Shown here: piece after piece, positions 9,974-19,597 of the stretch
Position numbering within the stretch: position 1 is the stretch's first letter
Layout of the letters: every line of letters begins with the position of its first letter
Assembly: GCF_020809045.1 (NCBI RefSeq)
Contig: NZ_CP078079.1
Span: 2,170,001-2,234,000 of the forward strand
Direction: 5' to 3'
Source: Pseudarthrobacter sp. L1SW
Lineage (GTDB): Bacteria > Actinomycetota > Actinomycetes > Actinomycetales > Micrococcaceae
Length of the DNA stretch: 64,000 bases
Position numbers and translations under genes: made by a program
Notes under the pieces: model-generated
The model's input: only the letters and a program-made list of their open reading frames with translations
Databases searched by the model: none
What the model was told of the DNA's origin: nothing

Positions 9974-10684
9974 TTACGCTTCTCCTCTGATCATGCGGAT
10001 AAAAAGTTCGTGTACGCGTTTCTCGCCAGTCACTTCCGGGTGGAAGGAGGTGGCCAGCAACTGGCCGGAACGCACTGCAACAATTCTAGCCGTCCCGGGC
10101 AGCGGGACCGCGTGGGACGCGTGTTCCGGGTCGGCCGGCTCAACCTGGGCAAGGATTTCGACGCCGGGGCCCACCCTCTCCACCCAGGGCCCCCGGATGA
10201 ACACGGCATGGACGGGCGGCACGCCGTCTTCCGTTGCGCTGAACTCCAGTCCCTTGAACTCAAGGTCCGTCTCGAAGGACTCCCGCTGCCGGCCGAAGGC
10301 GTTGCGGCGGACGGTGATGTCCAGGCCGCCGAAGGTCTGCTGCGGAGCCCCGGCCAGGTCCGTGGCGGGATCGGCGATGTCGGAGGCCAGCAGGATCATG
10401 CCGGCGCAGGAGCCGTAGACAGGCAGGCCCCCGGCGATCCGTTCCTTGAGCGGCTCCGCCAGGTCGAAGGCACGGGCCAGCTTGTCGATGGCGGTGGATT
10501 CACCGCCCGGAATGACCAGCCCGTCCAGCCCGTCCAACTCCTCCGGGCGGCGGATGCCAACGGCCTGGGCGCCCGTCAGTTCGATCGCGCGGAGGTGCTC
10601 GCGGAAGTCGCCCTGGAGCGCCAGCACACCGATTCGAAGGCCGGCGCCCGGGCACGCAGGATCAGCTGAAAGGGAATTTGCCAT
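9974..10684 (-). CDS. pdxT: Pyridoxal 5'-phosphate synthase glutaminase subunit PdxT
   Basis: A 236-residue class-I-type glutamine amidotransferase that feeds ammonia to PdxS for vitamin B6 synthesis. Visible motifs are [23 protein letters not shown], the nucleophile elbow [13 protein letters not shown] (Cys), and the C-terminal His in [11 protein letters not shown] followed by Glu. The first 15 residues are an extension before the conserved core. Its synthase partner pdxS is not adjacent but about 7 kb away at 17.9-18.8 kb; pdxT instead heads the yebC-ruvCAB run. Confidence 0.96.
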   Translation of the reverse strand: MANSLSADPACPGAGLRIGVLALQGDFREHLRAIELTGAQAVGIRRPEELDGLDGLVIPGGESTAIDKLARAFDLAEPLKERIAGGLPVYGSCAGMILLASDIADPATDLAGAPQQTFGGLDITVRRNAFGRQRESFETDLEFKGLEFSATEDGVPPVHAVFIRGPWVERVGPGVEILAQVEPADPEHASHAVPLPGTARIVAVRSGQLLATSFHPEVTGEKRVHELFIRMIRGEA

Positions 10685-10747
10685 CCAACCAGCATAAGCG
10701 CCCGCGCCGTTCCGCCTGCCTCACGGCGGGCCCGGGCGGGAGGTCGC

Positions 10748-12067
10748 ATGCCGTTGCTGGGATATATTCAAAACATGCTCTCCTTCAGTGTTCCGCTCGG
10801 CAAGCTGGTCCGCCGCGTGTCCCGGCTCCGGGGCGGCGGGTCCGCCCTGCCCGGGCTGGTGGTTGAAAAAATCGACCCCGGCTTCATGCGGCGGACGCTC
10901 ACCACGCTCCCCCACGGCGTCGCCGTTGTCAGCGGCACCAACGGCAAGACAACCACCACCAAAATGGTGGTTGAGCTGCTGGAAAGCCAGGGCCTGAAGG
11001 TCTTCACCAACCGCACGGGCAGCAACTTCACCCGCGGTGTGGCCGCAGCCCTGCTGGGCGAGGTGGACTGGCGCGGCCGGCTCGACGCCGACGTCGCGGT
11101 CCTGGAACTGGATGAAGCCCACGCCGTGCACTTCGTGAACAGCGTGCCGCCCCGCTACTGCCTCCTGCTGAACGTCCTCCGGGACCAGCTGGACCGCTTC
11201 GGCGAGATCGACAAGACCGCCCAGCTGCTGCAGCACATCGCCGCCAAGACCACCGGAACCGTAGTGCTCAACCGGGAGGACCCCAGGGTTGCCCGGATCG
11301 CGGAGACCCTCACCGGCCAGGACGTCAAGTATTTCGGGCTGGACGATTCGCTCCTGAGCACCTTCCCAAACGACGATGACATGCGCGCTGCTCCCGGAAG
11401 TCCCGCTCCGGCGGGCCTGCCGGAGAAGCCTGCTGCCGACGTCGTACTCCGCAAAGTGGGCACGGACACGGCCGAATTCGAGTACGACGGCGTCACCGTC
11501 ACCACGGGCATGAAGCTTCGGGGTGTCTACAACATCTTTAACGCGGCCGCTGCGCTGGCGCTGGCGCGGAGCATCTGCGGCAGCGGCGCCGCCGCCGCCA
11601 ACCACGAAACCCTGCTGGAGGCGCTGTCCCACGTGGCACCGGCGTTCGGACGCGGGGAAAGCCTGACCGTGGACGGCCAGCCCCTGGACCTGGTCCTGGT
11701 CAAGAACCCGAGCGGGTTCCGGCTCGGCCTGAAGTCCTTCCCCGCCGGCGGCTACGCCACCATGATCGCCATCAACGACAACTATGCCGACGGCCGGGAC
11801 ATGTCCTGGCTGTGGGACGTGGAATTCGATTCCCTGCGCGAAGGCGGCGTGGACCAGCTGACCGGGTCCCGGGCCTATGACATGGCCCTCCGGCTGCAGT
11901 ATGACGAGGTCCCCATCGGCAGTGTGCAGACGGACATCGCGCCGGCCCTCTCCGCCTTCATCCGGGAAGCCCAGGGAAAGCCCAAGCGTATCTTCTGCAC
12001 GTACACCGCCATGCTTGCCATCCGCCGTGAACTGTCCAAAATCACCACTGTGGAGGTTGTCTCTTGA
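10748..12067 (+). CDS. murT: Lipid II isoglutaminyl synthase, Mur ligase-like subunit MurT
   Basis: A 439-residue Mur-ligase-fold protein that, with GatD, amidates the D-Glu of lipid II. It has the ATP-binding VVSGTNGKTTTTKM loop, LELDEAHAVHFV, NVLRDQLDRFGE, a central domain, and the C-terminal MurT-specific region (RLQYDEVPIGSVQTDI). ATG 10748 has a good ribosome site (GGGAGGT, 4 bp spacing); ATG 10775 is a possible downstream start. The segment where MurT proteins of Firmicutes carry a four-cysteine zinc ribbon (about residues 195-240 here) contains no cysteine and is Pro/Ala-rich. It is divergent from pdxT. Confidence 0.93.
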   Translation: MPLLGYIQNMLSFSVPLGKLVRRVSRLRGGGSALPGLVVEKIDPGFMRRTLTTLPHGVAVVSGTNGKTTTTKMVVELLESQGLKVFTNRTGSNFTRGVAAALLGEVDWRGRLDADVAVLELDEAHAVHFVNSVPPRYCLLLNVLRDQLDRFGEIDKTAQLLQHIAAKTTGTVVLNREDPRVARIAETLTGQDVKYFGLDDSLLSTFPNDDDMRAAPGSPAPAGLPEKPAADVVLRKVGTDTAEFEYDGVTVTTGMKLRGVYNIFNAAAALALARSICGSGAAAANHETLLEALSHVAPAFGRGESLTVDGQPLDLVLVKNPSGFRLGLKSFPAGGYATMIAINDNYADGRDMSWLWDVEFDSLREGGVDQLTGSRAYDMALRLQYDEVPIGSVQTDIAPALSAFIREAQGKPKRIFCTYTAMLAIRRELSKITTVEVVS

Positions 12068-12825
12068 GCCAGGCAGACGCGGATCACGCACGGGAGAACC
12101 CTGACAGCAAAGGCACCATCCGCGTGGTGCAGCTCTACCCGCGGGACATGAACATCTACGGCGACTGGGGCAACGCCCTGGTCCTCAAGCGCCGGATCAG
12201 CTGGCACGGCTACACTCCGGAGCTGGTCGAGTACAACGTGGGTGACCCCTTCCCGGACGGCGTGGATATCATCGTTGGCGGCGGCGGGCAGGACAGCGGC
12301 CAGCTGGTCATCCAGGACGACCTGCAGGCGCGGGCCGGAATGCTGAAGGACCTGGCTGAGGACGGTGCACCGATGCTGGTGATCTGCGGGCTCTACCAGC
12401 TTTTCGGCAAGTTCTTCAAGACCCGGACCGGAGCCGTGATTCCCGGCATCGGCGTCCTGGACGTGGAAACCCACGGCACGGACGAGCGCCTGATCGGCAA
12501 CGTCAAGGTGTCCACGCCGGAGTTCGGCGAAGTGCTGGGCTACGAAAACCACAGCGGGCAGACCACGCTGGGCAGCGGAGTCCGTCCGTTGGGCACCGTG
12601 GCCAAGGGCACCGGAAACAACAGCAATGACGGCCACGAGGGCGCCCGCTACCGCAACATCGTGGCCAGCTACCTGCACGGGTCCCTGCTGCCCAAAAACC
12701 CTGCCATCGCGGACTTCCTGATTCGAACCGCCGCTGAACGCAAGTTCGGCACGTTCGTCCCGGGCCACCCTGACGACCACTACGCGGAACTCGCCAGGGA
12801 ACACGCGGCGCGGCGGCCGCGCTAA
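12064..12825 (+). CDS. gatD: Lipid II isoglutaminyl synthase, glutaminase subunit GatD
   Basis: A 253-residue class I glutamine amidotransferase that supplies ammonia to MurT. The nucleophile is C108 in PMLVICGLYQLFG, and the catalytic His is H205 in SYLHGSLLPKNP. The conserved LYPRDMNIYGDWGN segment is near the N-terminus. Translation starts at TTG 12064, overlapping the murT stop by 4 bp with GGAGG 8 bp upstream, so the pair is coupled. Confidence 0.94.
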   Translation: MSQADADHARENPDSKGTIRVVQLYPRDMNIYGDWGNALVLKRRISWHGYTPELVEYNVGDPFPDGVDIIVGGGGQDSGQLVIQDDLQARAGMLKDLAEDGAPMLVICGLYQLFGKFFKTRTGAVIPGIGVLDVETHGTDERLIGNVKVSTPEFGEVLGYENHSGQTTLGSGVRPLGTVAKGTGNNSNDGHEGARYRNIVASYLHGSLLPKNPAIADFLIRTAAERKFGTFVPGHPDDHYAELAREHAARRPR

Positions 12826-12827
12826 GC

Positions 12828-12861
12828 GCACCGGCGTTCACGCCGAACCGCGGCCCGGTGC
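12828..12861. terminator. Hairpin between convergent gatD and the flavoprotein gene
   Basis: A 7-bp outer repeat (GCACCGG at 12828-12834, CCGGTGC at 12855-12861) encloses a small GGCG/CGCC hairpin. It fills the 38-bp space between two convergent genes and could terminate both. The stem is short, so confidence is moderate. Confidence 0.4.
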
Positions 12862-12863
12862 CC

Positions 12864-14228
12864 TCAACGCCAGTGGAAGTACTCGCGGTGGATGTTGGCG
12901 GCACGCACGCCTGCGGCCCGGAACGCCCGCCGGAATTGGCGGAGCATCCGGTCCGGGCCGCCCATGAAGACCGATACGCCGGCCGGGTCGCCGCCCGCGG
13001 TGTCCAGCACCTGCTGCGGAGTCAGGCGGCTGCCTGCCTGGGTGTCGATGAGATGGACGGTCAGTCCTGGTTGCTGTGCGGCGATGGTTTCGATCTCGTC
13101 AGTAAACGGCGACCGGCCAGCCGATGTGACGAAGAGGTGGACCGTTTCCTGGAGTTCCCCGTCGAGGGAGCGAAGCCAGCTGAGGAATGGCGTGATGCCC
13201 ACGCCGGCAGCAATCCACACCTGGCGCGGCGTGCCGGCCAGCCGGTCGAACCCGCCGTAAGGCCCGCTGACCACTGCGGGCATGCCCGGCTCCACCAGAT
13301 CGGGAAGCTTGGCGGTGTGGTCACCGAGTGCTTTCACTGTGATGCGGATGCCTTGGTCCGCCGGTGATCCCGAGATGGAGAACGGATGCCGCTGCCAGCC
13401 CTCCTTTGTCTCCAGGTAGATCATGGCAAACTGGCCCGCCCTGAAATCCAGCTGCTTCCCCAGGGGCTTGAGATGCACGTCCACCAGTCCTGGTGCTACG
13501 GTCCGGACCTCGTCCACTTGGTAGTCGTGATGCGGCAGGAAGTACCGTGCCACCAGCTCCCGGTAGGCGTAGAACCCCAGCCCCACGCCGCCAACCACCA
13601 CGTAAGTCCAGCGCAGCACCGGTTCGGAATCGAAGATGGTGGCATCCAGGAGTCCGTGGAAGAAGCCTGCGGCAACAAATAGGCCGGTCAACCGGTGGAA
13701 TCCCCGCCATCGTTCGTAGCCGCCGAGGACACGGGTGACCATTTTCACCGGCCAGGAATCACGTAGATGAAGTACCGGACCATGCATGGCAGCCGGAAGA
13801 AGGGTACGCCACCTCGGCAGCATGGCCCACGCCACCAAAGCCGCCAGCCCCACAGCGCCGGGCACCGCCATCGCCTTGCCCAGGTCGGTTGCCTGCGGAT
13901 TGGAGGCAAGTTCCACATGCGGCAGCAATAGCAGTGTCCCAGTAATGGCGAGGCGGCGGTGCCAGATGGCGGCGTAATCAATACCGCCGAAAATCTGCTC
14001 GACCTGCGGGAGGGTGCTGATGAGGACGAGGGCGAGGGACATCAGCAGGATTGACTCTCCGCCCGAAAGTTGACCGAGGTGGCGTACCACTGGCTCCCCT
14101 TGCGGCCGCATCAGGAGCCACAGTGCCCCAAAAGCGACAGTGAGGGCGCCGATCGCCAGAGGGCCTATCAGCCGGAAGGGTACGCCCAGGACTGCCTGGC
14201 GCTTCTGCCGTCGTTCCATGTCTGCCAT
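12864..14228 (-). CDS. Ferric-reductase-like membrane flavoprotein (FAD/NAD oxidoreductase)
   Basis: A 454-residue protein. The N-terminal half has about six membrane segments with conserved histidines (WHRRLAI, FHRLTGL, GFFHGLLD), typical of ferric reductase-like haem domains. The C-terminal half is a ferredoxin-NADP reductase-type module: the FAD site in WQRHPFSISGSP, SGPYGGF, the nucleotide-binding AAGVGITPFLSWLRSL, and FMGGPDRMLRQF near the end. It probably moves electrons across the membrane to haem and an external acceptor; the acceptor is unknown. It starts 3 bp after the CapA-like gene, so the two are likely co-transcribed. Confidence 0.88.
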   Translation of the reverse strand: MADMERRQKRQAVLGVPFRLIGPLAIGALTVAFGALWLLMRPQGEPVVRHLGQLSGGESILLMSLALVLISTLPQVEQIFGGIDYAAIWHRRLAITGTLLLLPHVELASNPQATDLGKAMAVPGAVGLAALVAWAMLPRWRTLLPAAMHGPVLHLRDSWPVKMVTRVLGGYERWRGFHRLTGLFVAAGFFHGLLDATIFDSEPVLRWTYVVVGGVGLGFYAYRELVARYFLPHHDYQVDEVRTVAPGLVDVHLKPLGKQLDFRAGQFAMIYLETKEGWQRHPFSISGSPADQGIRITVKALGDHTAKLPDLVEPGMPAVVSGPYGGFDRLAGTPRQVWIAAGVGITPFLSWLRSLDGELQETVHLFVTSAGRSPFTDEIETIAAQQPGLTVHLIDTQAGSRLTPQQVLDTAGGDPAGVSVFMGGPDRMLRQFRRAFRAAGVRAANIHREYFHWR

Positions 14229-14231
14229 CTG

Positions 14232-15545
14232 TCACCGTTCCTTCGTGATGAGCAGTTCATGCGCGCCACCGGCCGCAGCGCCCCTTGACTCCACGACGCC
14301 AAGTGTCCGCTGCCTGGTGGCGGCGTCGGCTTCCGGCCCGGCGCAGGGGCCCTTCGGCGCATCCGCGGCCACTGAACACCAGCGGTAGGGATCACGGACC
14401 ATCACCGATGGGGCCCACGCCAGGTCCGTGGTGGACCACCTGCCGGACGCCTCCTGGCCGAACTGCACCCGAACGAGCAGGCCCTCATTGTTGACCACGT
14501 ACCACGGGGAAAGTTCCGTGATGCCGTTGCCCAGCCCGTAGGCGATCCAGGTGCCCTTGTAGTTTTCGATCGGCTGCACGGCATGCGCGTGGTGCCCATA
14601 GACCAGGTTGAACTGGCCGCTGTCCGCCAGGGCGTGCGCCACCTCTTGCTGCTGGGCGTTGGGCTCGCTGGAGTATTCGTCCCCCGCGTGCATGGCCGCC
14701 AGCACGATGTCCGCTCCCTCCGCCCGCGCTTTCTCCGCCTTGGCGATCATGGCGGGCGCGTCCAGCGTGTCCACCTGCCAAGGGTGGTCCGGAACCAAGC
14801 CGTTCAGCCCGTAGGTTGCCTGGACGACGGCGATCTTCGCGGCCGCAGTCTGCATGACGAGGATCCCCTGGGACTCGGTTTCTGTCCGGTAGGACCCCGT
14901 GTGCTTGAGGCCGGCGGCGTCCAGCGTGTCCAGGGTGCGCAGCAGTCCATCAGTACCGCGGTCGATCGTGTGGTTGCTGCCCGTGGTGCAGGCCTGGTAT
15001 CCCACCACCTTTGCGGCGGTGATGATCTGCGGCGGAACGTTGAAGGAGGGATAGGCCGAGAACGGGCCGTCCGGACCGGCCACGGGGGTTTCCAGGTGGC
15101 AGATGGCAAGGTCGCTGTTGTTGATGTACCTGCGCTGGCCTTCCAGGAGCGGAACGAAGTCCATCCCCGGCTTGCCCGCGGCCGCCGCGTCCTGCTGTGC
15201 CTGCTGCCACAGCTGCGCGTGAACCAGCATGTCGCCGGTGACCAGGACGGACGTGCAGCGGAGCACGGGGCAGGCCGGCCCCTTCCCGGGGGTGGGGGTG
15301 GGCGTTGGCGTGGGCTGCGGAGTTGAAGTTGCGGCGGCTGCAGGGACCGAGCTGCTGTCGCCGCCCGTGCCAGGAAGCGCCCCGGTTGAAGCGGAGCTTC
15401 CTGGCCGGGCCGTGGATCCGTCCTGCTCCGCCACCAGGCCGCAGCCCGCCACGGCGCCGAACAGTAACAGTGCAACCGCCAAGGCCGAAGCGCAGGCGCG
15501 GATACGCACCGGCCCCCTGCCGGACATGGTCCCCATAGTTGCCAT
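14232..15545 (-). CDS. CapA-family (poly-gamma-glutamate synthesis type) lipoprotein
   Basis: About 437 residues from ATG 15545 (ATG 15536 also possible); the longer frame would run into the divergent peptidase gene. A signal peptide ends in a lipobox, GAVAGC, so it should be a lipid-anchored exported protein. A Ser/Thr/Pro-rich linker follows, then the CapA metallophosphatase-like domain: TGDMLVH, LAICHLETP, GSNHTIDRG, AAMHAGDEY and VYGHHAHAVQPIE. The substrate is unknown; no other capsule or PGA genes are nearby. Length and motifs fit the family. Confidence 0.9.
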   Translation of the reverse strand: MATMGTMSGRGPVRIRACASALAVALLLFGAVAGCGLVAEQDGSTARPGSSASTGALPGTGGDSSSVPAAAATSTPQPTPTPTPTPGKGPACPVLRCTSVLVTGDMLVHAQLWQQAQQDAAAAGKPGMDFVPLLEGQRRYINNSDLAICHLETPVAGPDGPFSAYPSFNVPPQIITAAKVVGYQACTTGSNHTIDRGTDGLLRTLDTLDAAGLKHTGSYRTETESQGILVMQTAAAKIAVVQATYGLNGLVPDHPWQVDTLDAPAMIAKAEKARAEGADIVLAAMHAGDEYSSEPNAQQQEVAHALADSGQFNLVYGHHAHAVQPIENYKGTWIAYGLGNGITELSPWYVVNNEGLLVRVQFGQEASGRWSTTDLAWAPSVMVRDPYRWCSVAADAPKGPCAGPEADAATRQRTLGVVESRGAAAGGAHELLITKER

Positions 15546-15611
15546 TCTAGGGATGGGGGCGTGGCGTGGCGCACATTGAGAAGCGTGGCCTGCTGTGAAA
15601 GGTTTTAGTTC

Positions 15612-17624
15612 ATGACCAACCCCCTCCTGGCGCCGAGTCCCCTGCCGTACGGACTCCCGCCTTTCGCCGAGATCCAACCCGCCCATTACCAGGAAGCCAT
15701 CGAAGCGGGCCTCGCCGGGCACCTGGCCGAAATCCAGGCCATCGTGGACAACCCCGATCCCGCCACCTTCGAGAACACGGCCCTGGCGATGGAGCGCTCC
15801 GGCCGGCTGCTGGAGAGGGCGGCAGCCTCCTTTTTCACACTTGTCTCAGCCGATGCCTCTGACGTGATTCGGGACCTCGAGACGAAACTCTCCCCACTCT
15901 TCTCCGCACACCAGGACGAGGTGTACCTGAACCGGGCATTGTTTGAGCGTTTCGCCGCGATTGACACTGCGGGGTGCGACGCCGAGTCCGTGCGCCTCGT
16001 GGAGGAGTACCTCAAGGAGTTCCGGCAGTCCGGCATCCAGCTTGACGGCCCGGGCCAGGACAGGCTCCGCGCCATCAATGCCGAACTCTCACGGCTGGGC
16101 ACGGAGTTCGGCCAGCGGGTCAAGGAAGGCATGAAGTCTGCGGCCCTCCTGCTGGACCACGCCGGCGACCTCGCGGGCCTGCCGGCTGATGACATTGCCA
16201 GCGCCGCGGAGGCTGCCCGCGCGGCCGGTCATGAAGGGAAGTTCCTGCTGACGCTGATCCAGCCCAGCAACCAGCCAGCCCTGGCCGCCCTCGAAAACCG
16301 CGACATCCGCCGTCGGCTCTTCGAAGCCTCCGTAGCCCGGGGCAGCAGCGGCGGCAGCCTTGACGTGCTCGGACTCGCCACCTCCATGGCAGGACTTCGC
16401 GCCGAGAAGGCGTCGCTGCTCGGCTTTGCCAATTACGCCGAGCTGGTGGTGGACCGCCAGACTGCTCCGGACTTCGAATCTGTCCAGTCCATGCTTAGCC
16501 GCATGGCGCCGGCAGCAGTGCGGAACGCAGACGCAGAGGCGGCGGCGCTGGCCGAGGCTGCTGGCCATCCGCTGGAGGCCTGGGACTGGGCCTTCTACTC
16601 GGCCAGGGTCCGCCGCGAGAAGTACGCGGTGGACGAACAGGAGCTGCGACCCTATTTTGAACTTGACCGGGTCCTGGCCGACGGGGTCTTCTTCGCCGCC
16701 ACATCCCTGTACGGCATTACCTTCCACGAGCGGAAGGACCTGTCCGGCTACCACCCCGATGTGCGCGTGTGGGAGGTCCGCGGCGAGGACGGGGAGGGAC
16801 TGGGGCTGTTCCTGGGTGACTACTACACACGCGAGTCCAAGCGTGGCGGCGCCTGGATGAATTCACTGGTTGAGCAGGCGGGACTGCTGGGAACCAGGCC
16901 GGTTGTCATCAACAACCTGAACATCTCCAAGCCGCCGGCAGGCGAACCGACCCTGCTGACCCTGGATGAGCTGCGGACCACGTTCCACGAATTTGGCCAT
17001 GCCCTGCACGGGCTCTTTTCCAACGTTACGTACCCGCGCTTTTCCGGCACGGCGGTGCCCCGCGACTTTGTGGAATACCCGTCCCAGGTCAACGAGATGT
17101 GGATCATGTGGCCCGCGGTACTGGCCAACTATGCCCGCCACCACGCCACCGGCGAACCCCTTCCGGCAGGTGTCGTTGAAAAGCTGAACGAATCCCGGCT
17201 GTGGGGCGAAGGCTTCGCCACCACCGAGTACTTGGGCGCTGCCTTATTGGACCTGGCCTGGCATGTCCTCGCGGCCGGCGATGTTCCCGACGACGCCGCG
17301 GCTTTCGAGGACAAGGCGCTCGCTGCCGCCGGCATCGCCCACGCCTTGATTCCGCCGCGCTACCGGACGGGCTACTTCCAGCACGTCTTCGCAGGCGCAG
17401 GGTACGCGGCGGGCTACTACTCGTACATCTGGAGCGAGGTCCTGGACGCCGAGACCGTCGACTGGTTCACCGAAAACGGCGGCCTCACCCGCGCCAACGG
17501 CCAGCGTTTCCGCGAGGAGCTGCTGTCACGGGGAAACAGCCGTGACCCGCTGGAATCCTTCCGCACCCTCCGCGGCCGCGACGCCCGGCTCGAGCCCCTC
17601 CTCAAGCGCCGCGGCCTCGAGTAA
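15612..17624 (+). CDS. M3-family metallopeptidase (peptidyl-dipeptidase/oligopeptidase A type)
   Basis: A 670-residue cytoplasmic zinc peptidase, full length for the Dcp/OpdA branch. The active site is H459-E-F-G-H463 in TFHEFGHALHG, and the third ligand region (EYPSQVNEMW) follows. The C-terminal YRTGYFQHVFAGAGYAAGYYSY segment forms the substrate-binding loop in relatives. It has no signal peptide. Its role is degradation of short peptides. It is transcribed alone and ends near a bidirectional hairpin region. Confidence 0.95.
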   Translation: MTNPLLAPSPLPYGLPPFAEIQPAHYQEAIEAGLAGHLAEIQAIVDNPDPATFENTALAMERSGRLLERAAASFFTLVSADASDVIRDLETKLSPLFSAHQDEVYLNRALFERFAAIDTAGCDAESVRLVEEYLKEFRQSGIQLDGPGQDRLRAINAELSRLGTEFGQRVKEGMKSAALLLDHAGDLAGLPADDIASAAEAARAAGHEGKFLLTLIQPSNQPALAALENRDIRRRLFEASVARGSSGGSLDVLGLATSMAGLRAEKASLLGFANYAELVVDRQTAPDFESVQSMLSRMAPAAVRNADAEAAALAEAAGHPLEAWDWAFYSARVRREKYAVDEQELRPYFELDRVLADGVFFAATSLYGITFHERKDLSGYHPDVRVWEVRGEDGEGLGLFLGDYYTRESKRGGAWMNSLVEQAGLLGTRPVVINNLNISKPPAGEPTLLTLDELRTTFHEFGHALHGLFSNVTYPRFSGTAVPRDFVEYPSQVNEMWIMWPAVLANYARHHATGEPLPAGVVEKLNESRLWGEGFATTEYLGAALLDLAWHVLAAGDVPDDAAAFEDKALAAAGIAHALIPPRYRTGYFQHVFAGAGYAAGYYSYIWSEVLDAETVDWFTENGGLTRANGQRFREELLSRGNSRDPLESFRTLRGRDARLEPLLKRRGLE

Positions 17625-17634
17625 CGTACCGGCT

Positions 17635-17700
17635 CCCAACTGGGTAGCGCCAAGTGTCGTTCTGAGCCCTCAAAACGACACTTAGCGCTACTCAGTTGGG
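17635..17700. repeat. 66-bp imperfect palindrome (REP-like element)
   Basis: A 30-bp left arm starting CCCAACTGGGTAGCGCCAAG pairs with 17671-17700, with three mismatches and a 6-base centre. It contains the phrase AAGTGTCGTTYTG on each arm. It lies in the gap between the convergent M3 peptidase and pdxS genes, separate from the terminator hairpin that follows. No coding capacity. It looks like a mobile or dispersed palindromic repeat, but no second copy occurs in this window. Confidence 0.75.
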
Positions 17701-17707
17701 TTAAATG

Positions 17708-17754
17708 GACGACGCCGGTCCCCCACCAGAGAAAGGTGAGGAACCGGCGTCGTC
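17708..17754. terminator. Bidirectional terminator hairpin between the M3 peptidase and pdxS
   Basis: A perfect 12-bp repeat (GACGACGCCGGT at 17708-17719 and its complement at 17743-17754) contains an inner CCACC/GGTG pairing, giving a long, stable hairpin. It lies in the 279-bp gap between convergent genes. The rest of that gap (17755-17903) holds no recognisable feature. Confidence 0.65.
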
Positions 17755-17903
17755 AGTTACAACACGCAGCAAGGCGACGGGCGGCGCGGTCCGGCAGCGT
17801 GCGTAAGAGGGGCCCCGCGTCCCGGCTCGCCGCGAAGCGGCCTTAGCGGGACGCGGGGAATAGCGCGCAGAGGATCAGCGCCGCCAGGCGCGAACCAGAA
17901 AAA

Positions 17904-18830
17904 TTACCAGCCGCGCTCGGCGAGGCGGTGCGGCTGGGGGATCTCGTCAACGTTGATACCCACCATGGCTTCGCCCAGGCCGCGGGAGGCCTTGGCGATG
18001 ACGTCGGGGTCGTCGAAGAAGGTGGTGGCCTTCACGACGGCGGCGGCGCGCTGGGCGGGGTTGCCGGACTTGAAGATGCCGGAGCCGACAAACACGCCGT
18101 CGGCGCCGAGCTGCATCATCATGGCGGCGTCGGCCGGGGTGGCGATGCCGCCGGCGGTGAACAGGACCACGGGAAGCTTGCCGGCAGCGGCAACTTCCTT
18201 GACCAGCTCGTACGGTGCCTGGAGCTCCTTGGCCGCGACGTACAGCTCATCCTCGGGCAGGGCGGCGAGCTTGGCGATTTCGGCGCGGATCTGGCGCATG
18301 TGGCCGGTGGCGTTGGAGACGTCGCCGGTGCCGGCCTCGCCCTTGGAGCGGATCATCGCCGCACCCTCGTTGATGCGGCGCAGCGCCTCACCAAGGTTTG
18401 TCGCACCGCAGACGAAGGGGACCTTGAACTTCCACTTGTCGATGTGGTTGACGTAGTCGGCCGGGGTGAGGACCTCGGACTCGTCGATGTAGTCCACGCC
18501 GAGGGACTGCAGGACCTGCGCCTCCACGAAGTGGCCGATCCGGGCCTTCGCCATGACGGGGATGGATACGGCGTCGATGATCTGGTCGATCATGTCCGGA
18601 TCCGACATGCGGGACACGCCGCCCTGGGCGCGGATATCGGCCGGAACGCGTTCCAGCGCCATCACAGCAACGGCACCGGCGTCTTCGGCGATGCGGGCCT
18701 GTTCGACGTTGACGACGTCCATGATGACGCCGCCCTTGAGCATCTCAGCCATGCCGCGCTTGACGCGGTTGCTGCCCGTGACGCTGTTCGCGGACGAACC
18801 GGCTTCGCTGCTTACATCAGGTGTAGACAC
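17904..18830 (-). CDS. pdxS: Pyridoxal 5'-phosphate synthase subunit PdxS
   Basis: A 308-residue TIM-barrel enzyme that builds PLP from ribose 5-phosphate, glyceraldehyde 3-phosphate and ammonia from PdxT. GTG 18830 is preferred: AGGGG lies 6 bp upstream, and the longer frame adds non-conserved sequence. Motifs include [35 protein letters not shown], the [14 protein letters not shown] loop and [18 protein letters not shown]. All catalytic lysine regions are present. It is monocistronic here, apart from pdxT. Confidence 0.97.
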   Translation of the reverse strand: MSTPDVSSEAGSSANSVTGSNRVKRGMAEMLKGGVIMDVVNVEQARIAEDAGAVAVMALERVPADIRAQGGVSRMSDPDMIDQIIDAVSIPVMAKARIGHFVEAQVLQSLGVDYIDESEVLTPADYVNHIDKWKFKVPFVCGATNLGEALRRINEGAAMIRSKGEAGTGDVSNATGHMRQIRAEIAKLAALPEDELYVAAKELQAPYELVKEVAAAGKLPVVLFTAGGIATPADAAMMMQLGADGVFVGSGIFKSGNPAQRAAAVVKATTFFDDPDVIAKASRGLGEAMVGINVDEIPQPHRLAERGW

Positions 18831-18973
18831 AAAAACCCCTATGGGTAGATAGATGACCTTCGCCGGGGTGCAGGGCGGCACGGAGATGCCGATGTACACG
18901 CACCGGGTTGCCGGATCCATTGACCGGGCAGTCCTAATACTAGTCTCACCGCGGCCAGCGGGCTTAATTCGCG

Positions 18974-19597
18974 TTAATCAGCAGGCGACGGCTCTGCGAG
19001 GGACTGGCGGCGGACGGACAGCACGCGCTGGACCACCGTGATGAAGCTGGCCACGGCAAGCAGCAGAAGCGTCACCAGCAGCACCACCTCCGGGAGGCCC
19101 AGCCCGGTGAAACCGGTAACAACCAGCACCGAGACCAGGCGTTCTGCCCGTTCCGCGATGCCGGTGTTGGCCGTAAAGCCCAGCGATTCGGCCTTGGCCC
19201 GGGCATACGACACCACCATGCCCAGGACCAGGCAGACCATGGCTGCCACCGCGATGGGAATGTTCGCCCCGCCGGTGAAAAACCAGACGGCCAGTCCGGC
19301 GAACAGGGCGCCGTCCGCGATCCGGTCAAGCGTGGAGTCGAGGAAGTTGCCCCACCGGCTGCCTACCTCCCGCATCCTGGCCATGATGCCGTCCAGGACG
19401 TCGGAGAAGATAAACGCGGTGATGAACAGGGTTCCCCACCAAAGCTGGCCGAGCGGATAAAAGACCAGGGCTCCCACTACGACGCCGGCGGTGCCGATGA
19501 CCGTTACTGCATCCGGTGAAACACCGATCTTGAGGAGCCAGCGGGCAAGCGGGGTGAACAGCGCGGTGAAAAAGCCGCGGGCGTGCCTATTCAGCAT
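18974..19597 (-). CDS. pgsA: CDP-alcohol phosphatidyltransferase (phosphatidylinositol-phosphate synthase type)
   Basis: A 207-residue integral membrane enzyme from ATG 19597. The CDP-alcohol signature DG-x2-AR-x8-G-x3-D-x3-D is complete in the [20 protein letters not shown] stretch and the LDSTLDR that follows. About six membrane segments are visible. In actinobacteria this neighbour of HIT and thrS genes usually makes phosphatidylinositol phosphate; that substrate is inferred from context. It overlaps the HIT gene by 11 bp. Confidence 0.88.
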   Translation of the reverse strand: MLNRHARGFFTALFTPLARWLLKIGVSPDAVTVIGTAGVVVGALVFYPLGQLWWGTLFITAFIFSDVLDGIMARMREVGSRWGNFLDSTLDRIADGALFAGLAVWFFTGGANIPIAVAAMVCLVLGMVVSYARAKAESLGFTANTGIAERAERLVSVLVVTGFTGLGLPEVVLLVTLLLLAVASFITVVQRVLSVRRQSLAEPSPAD

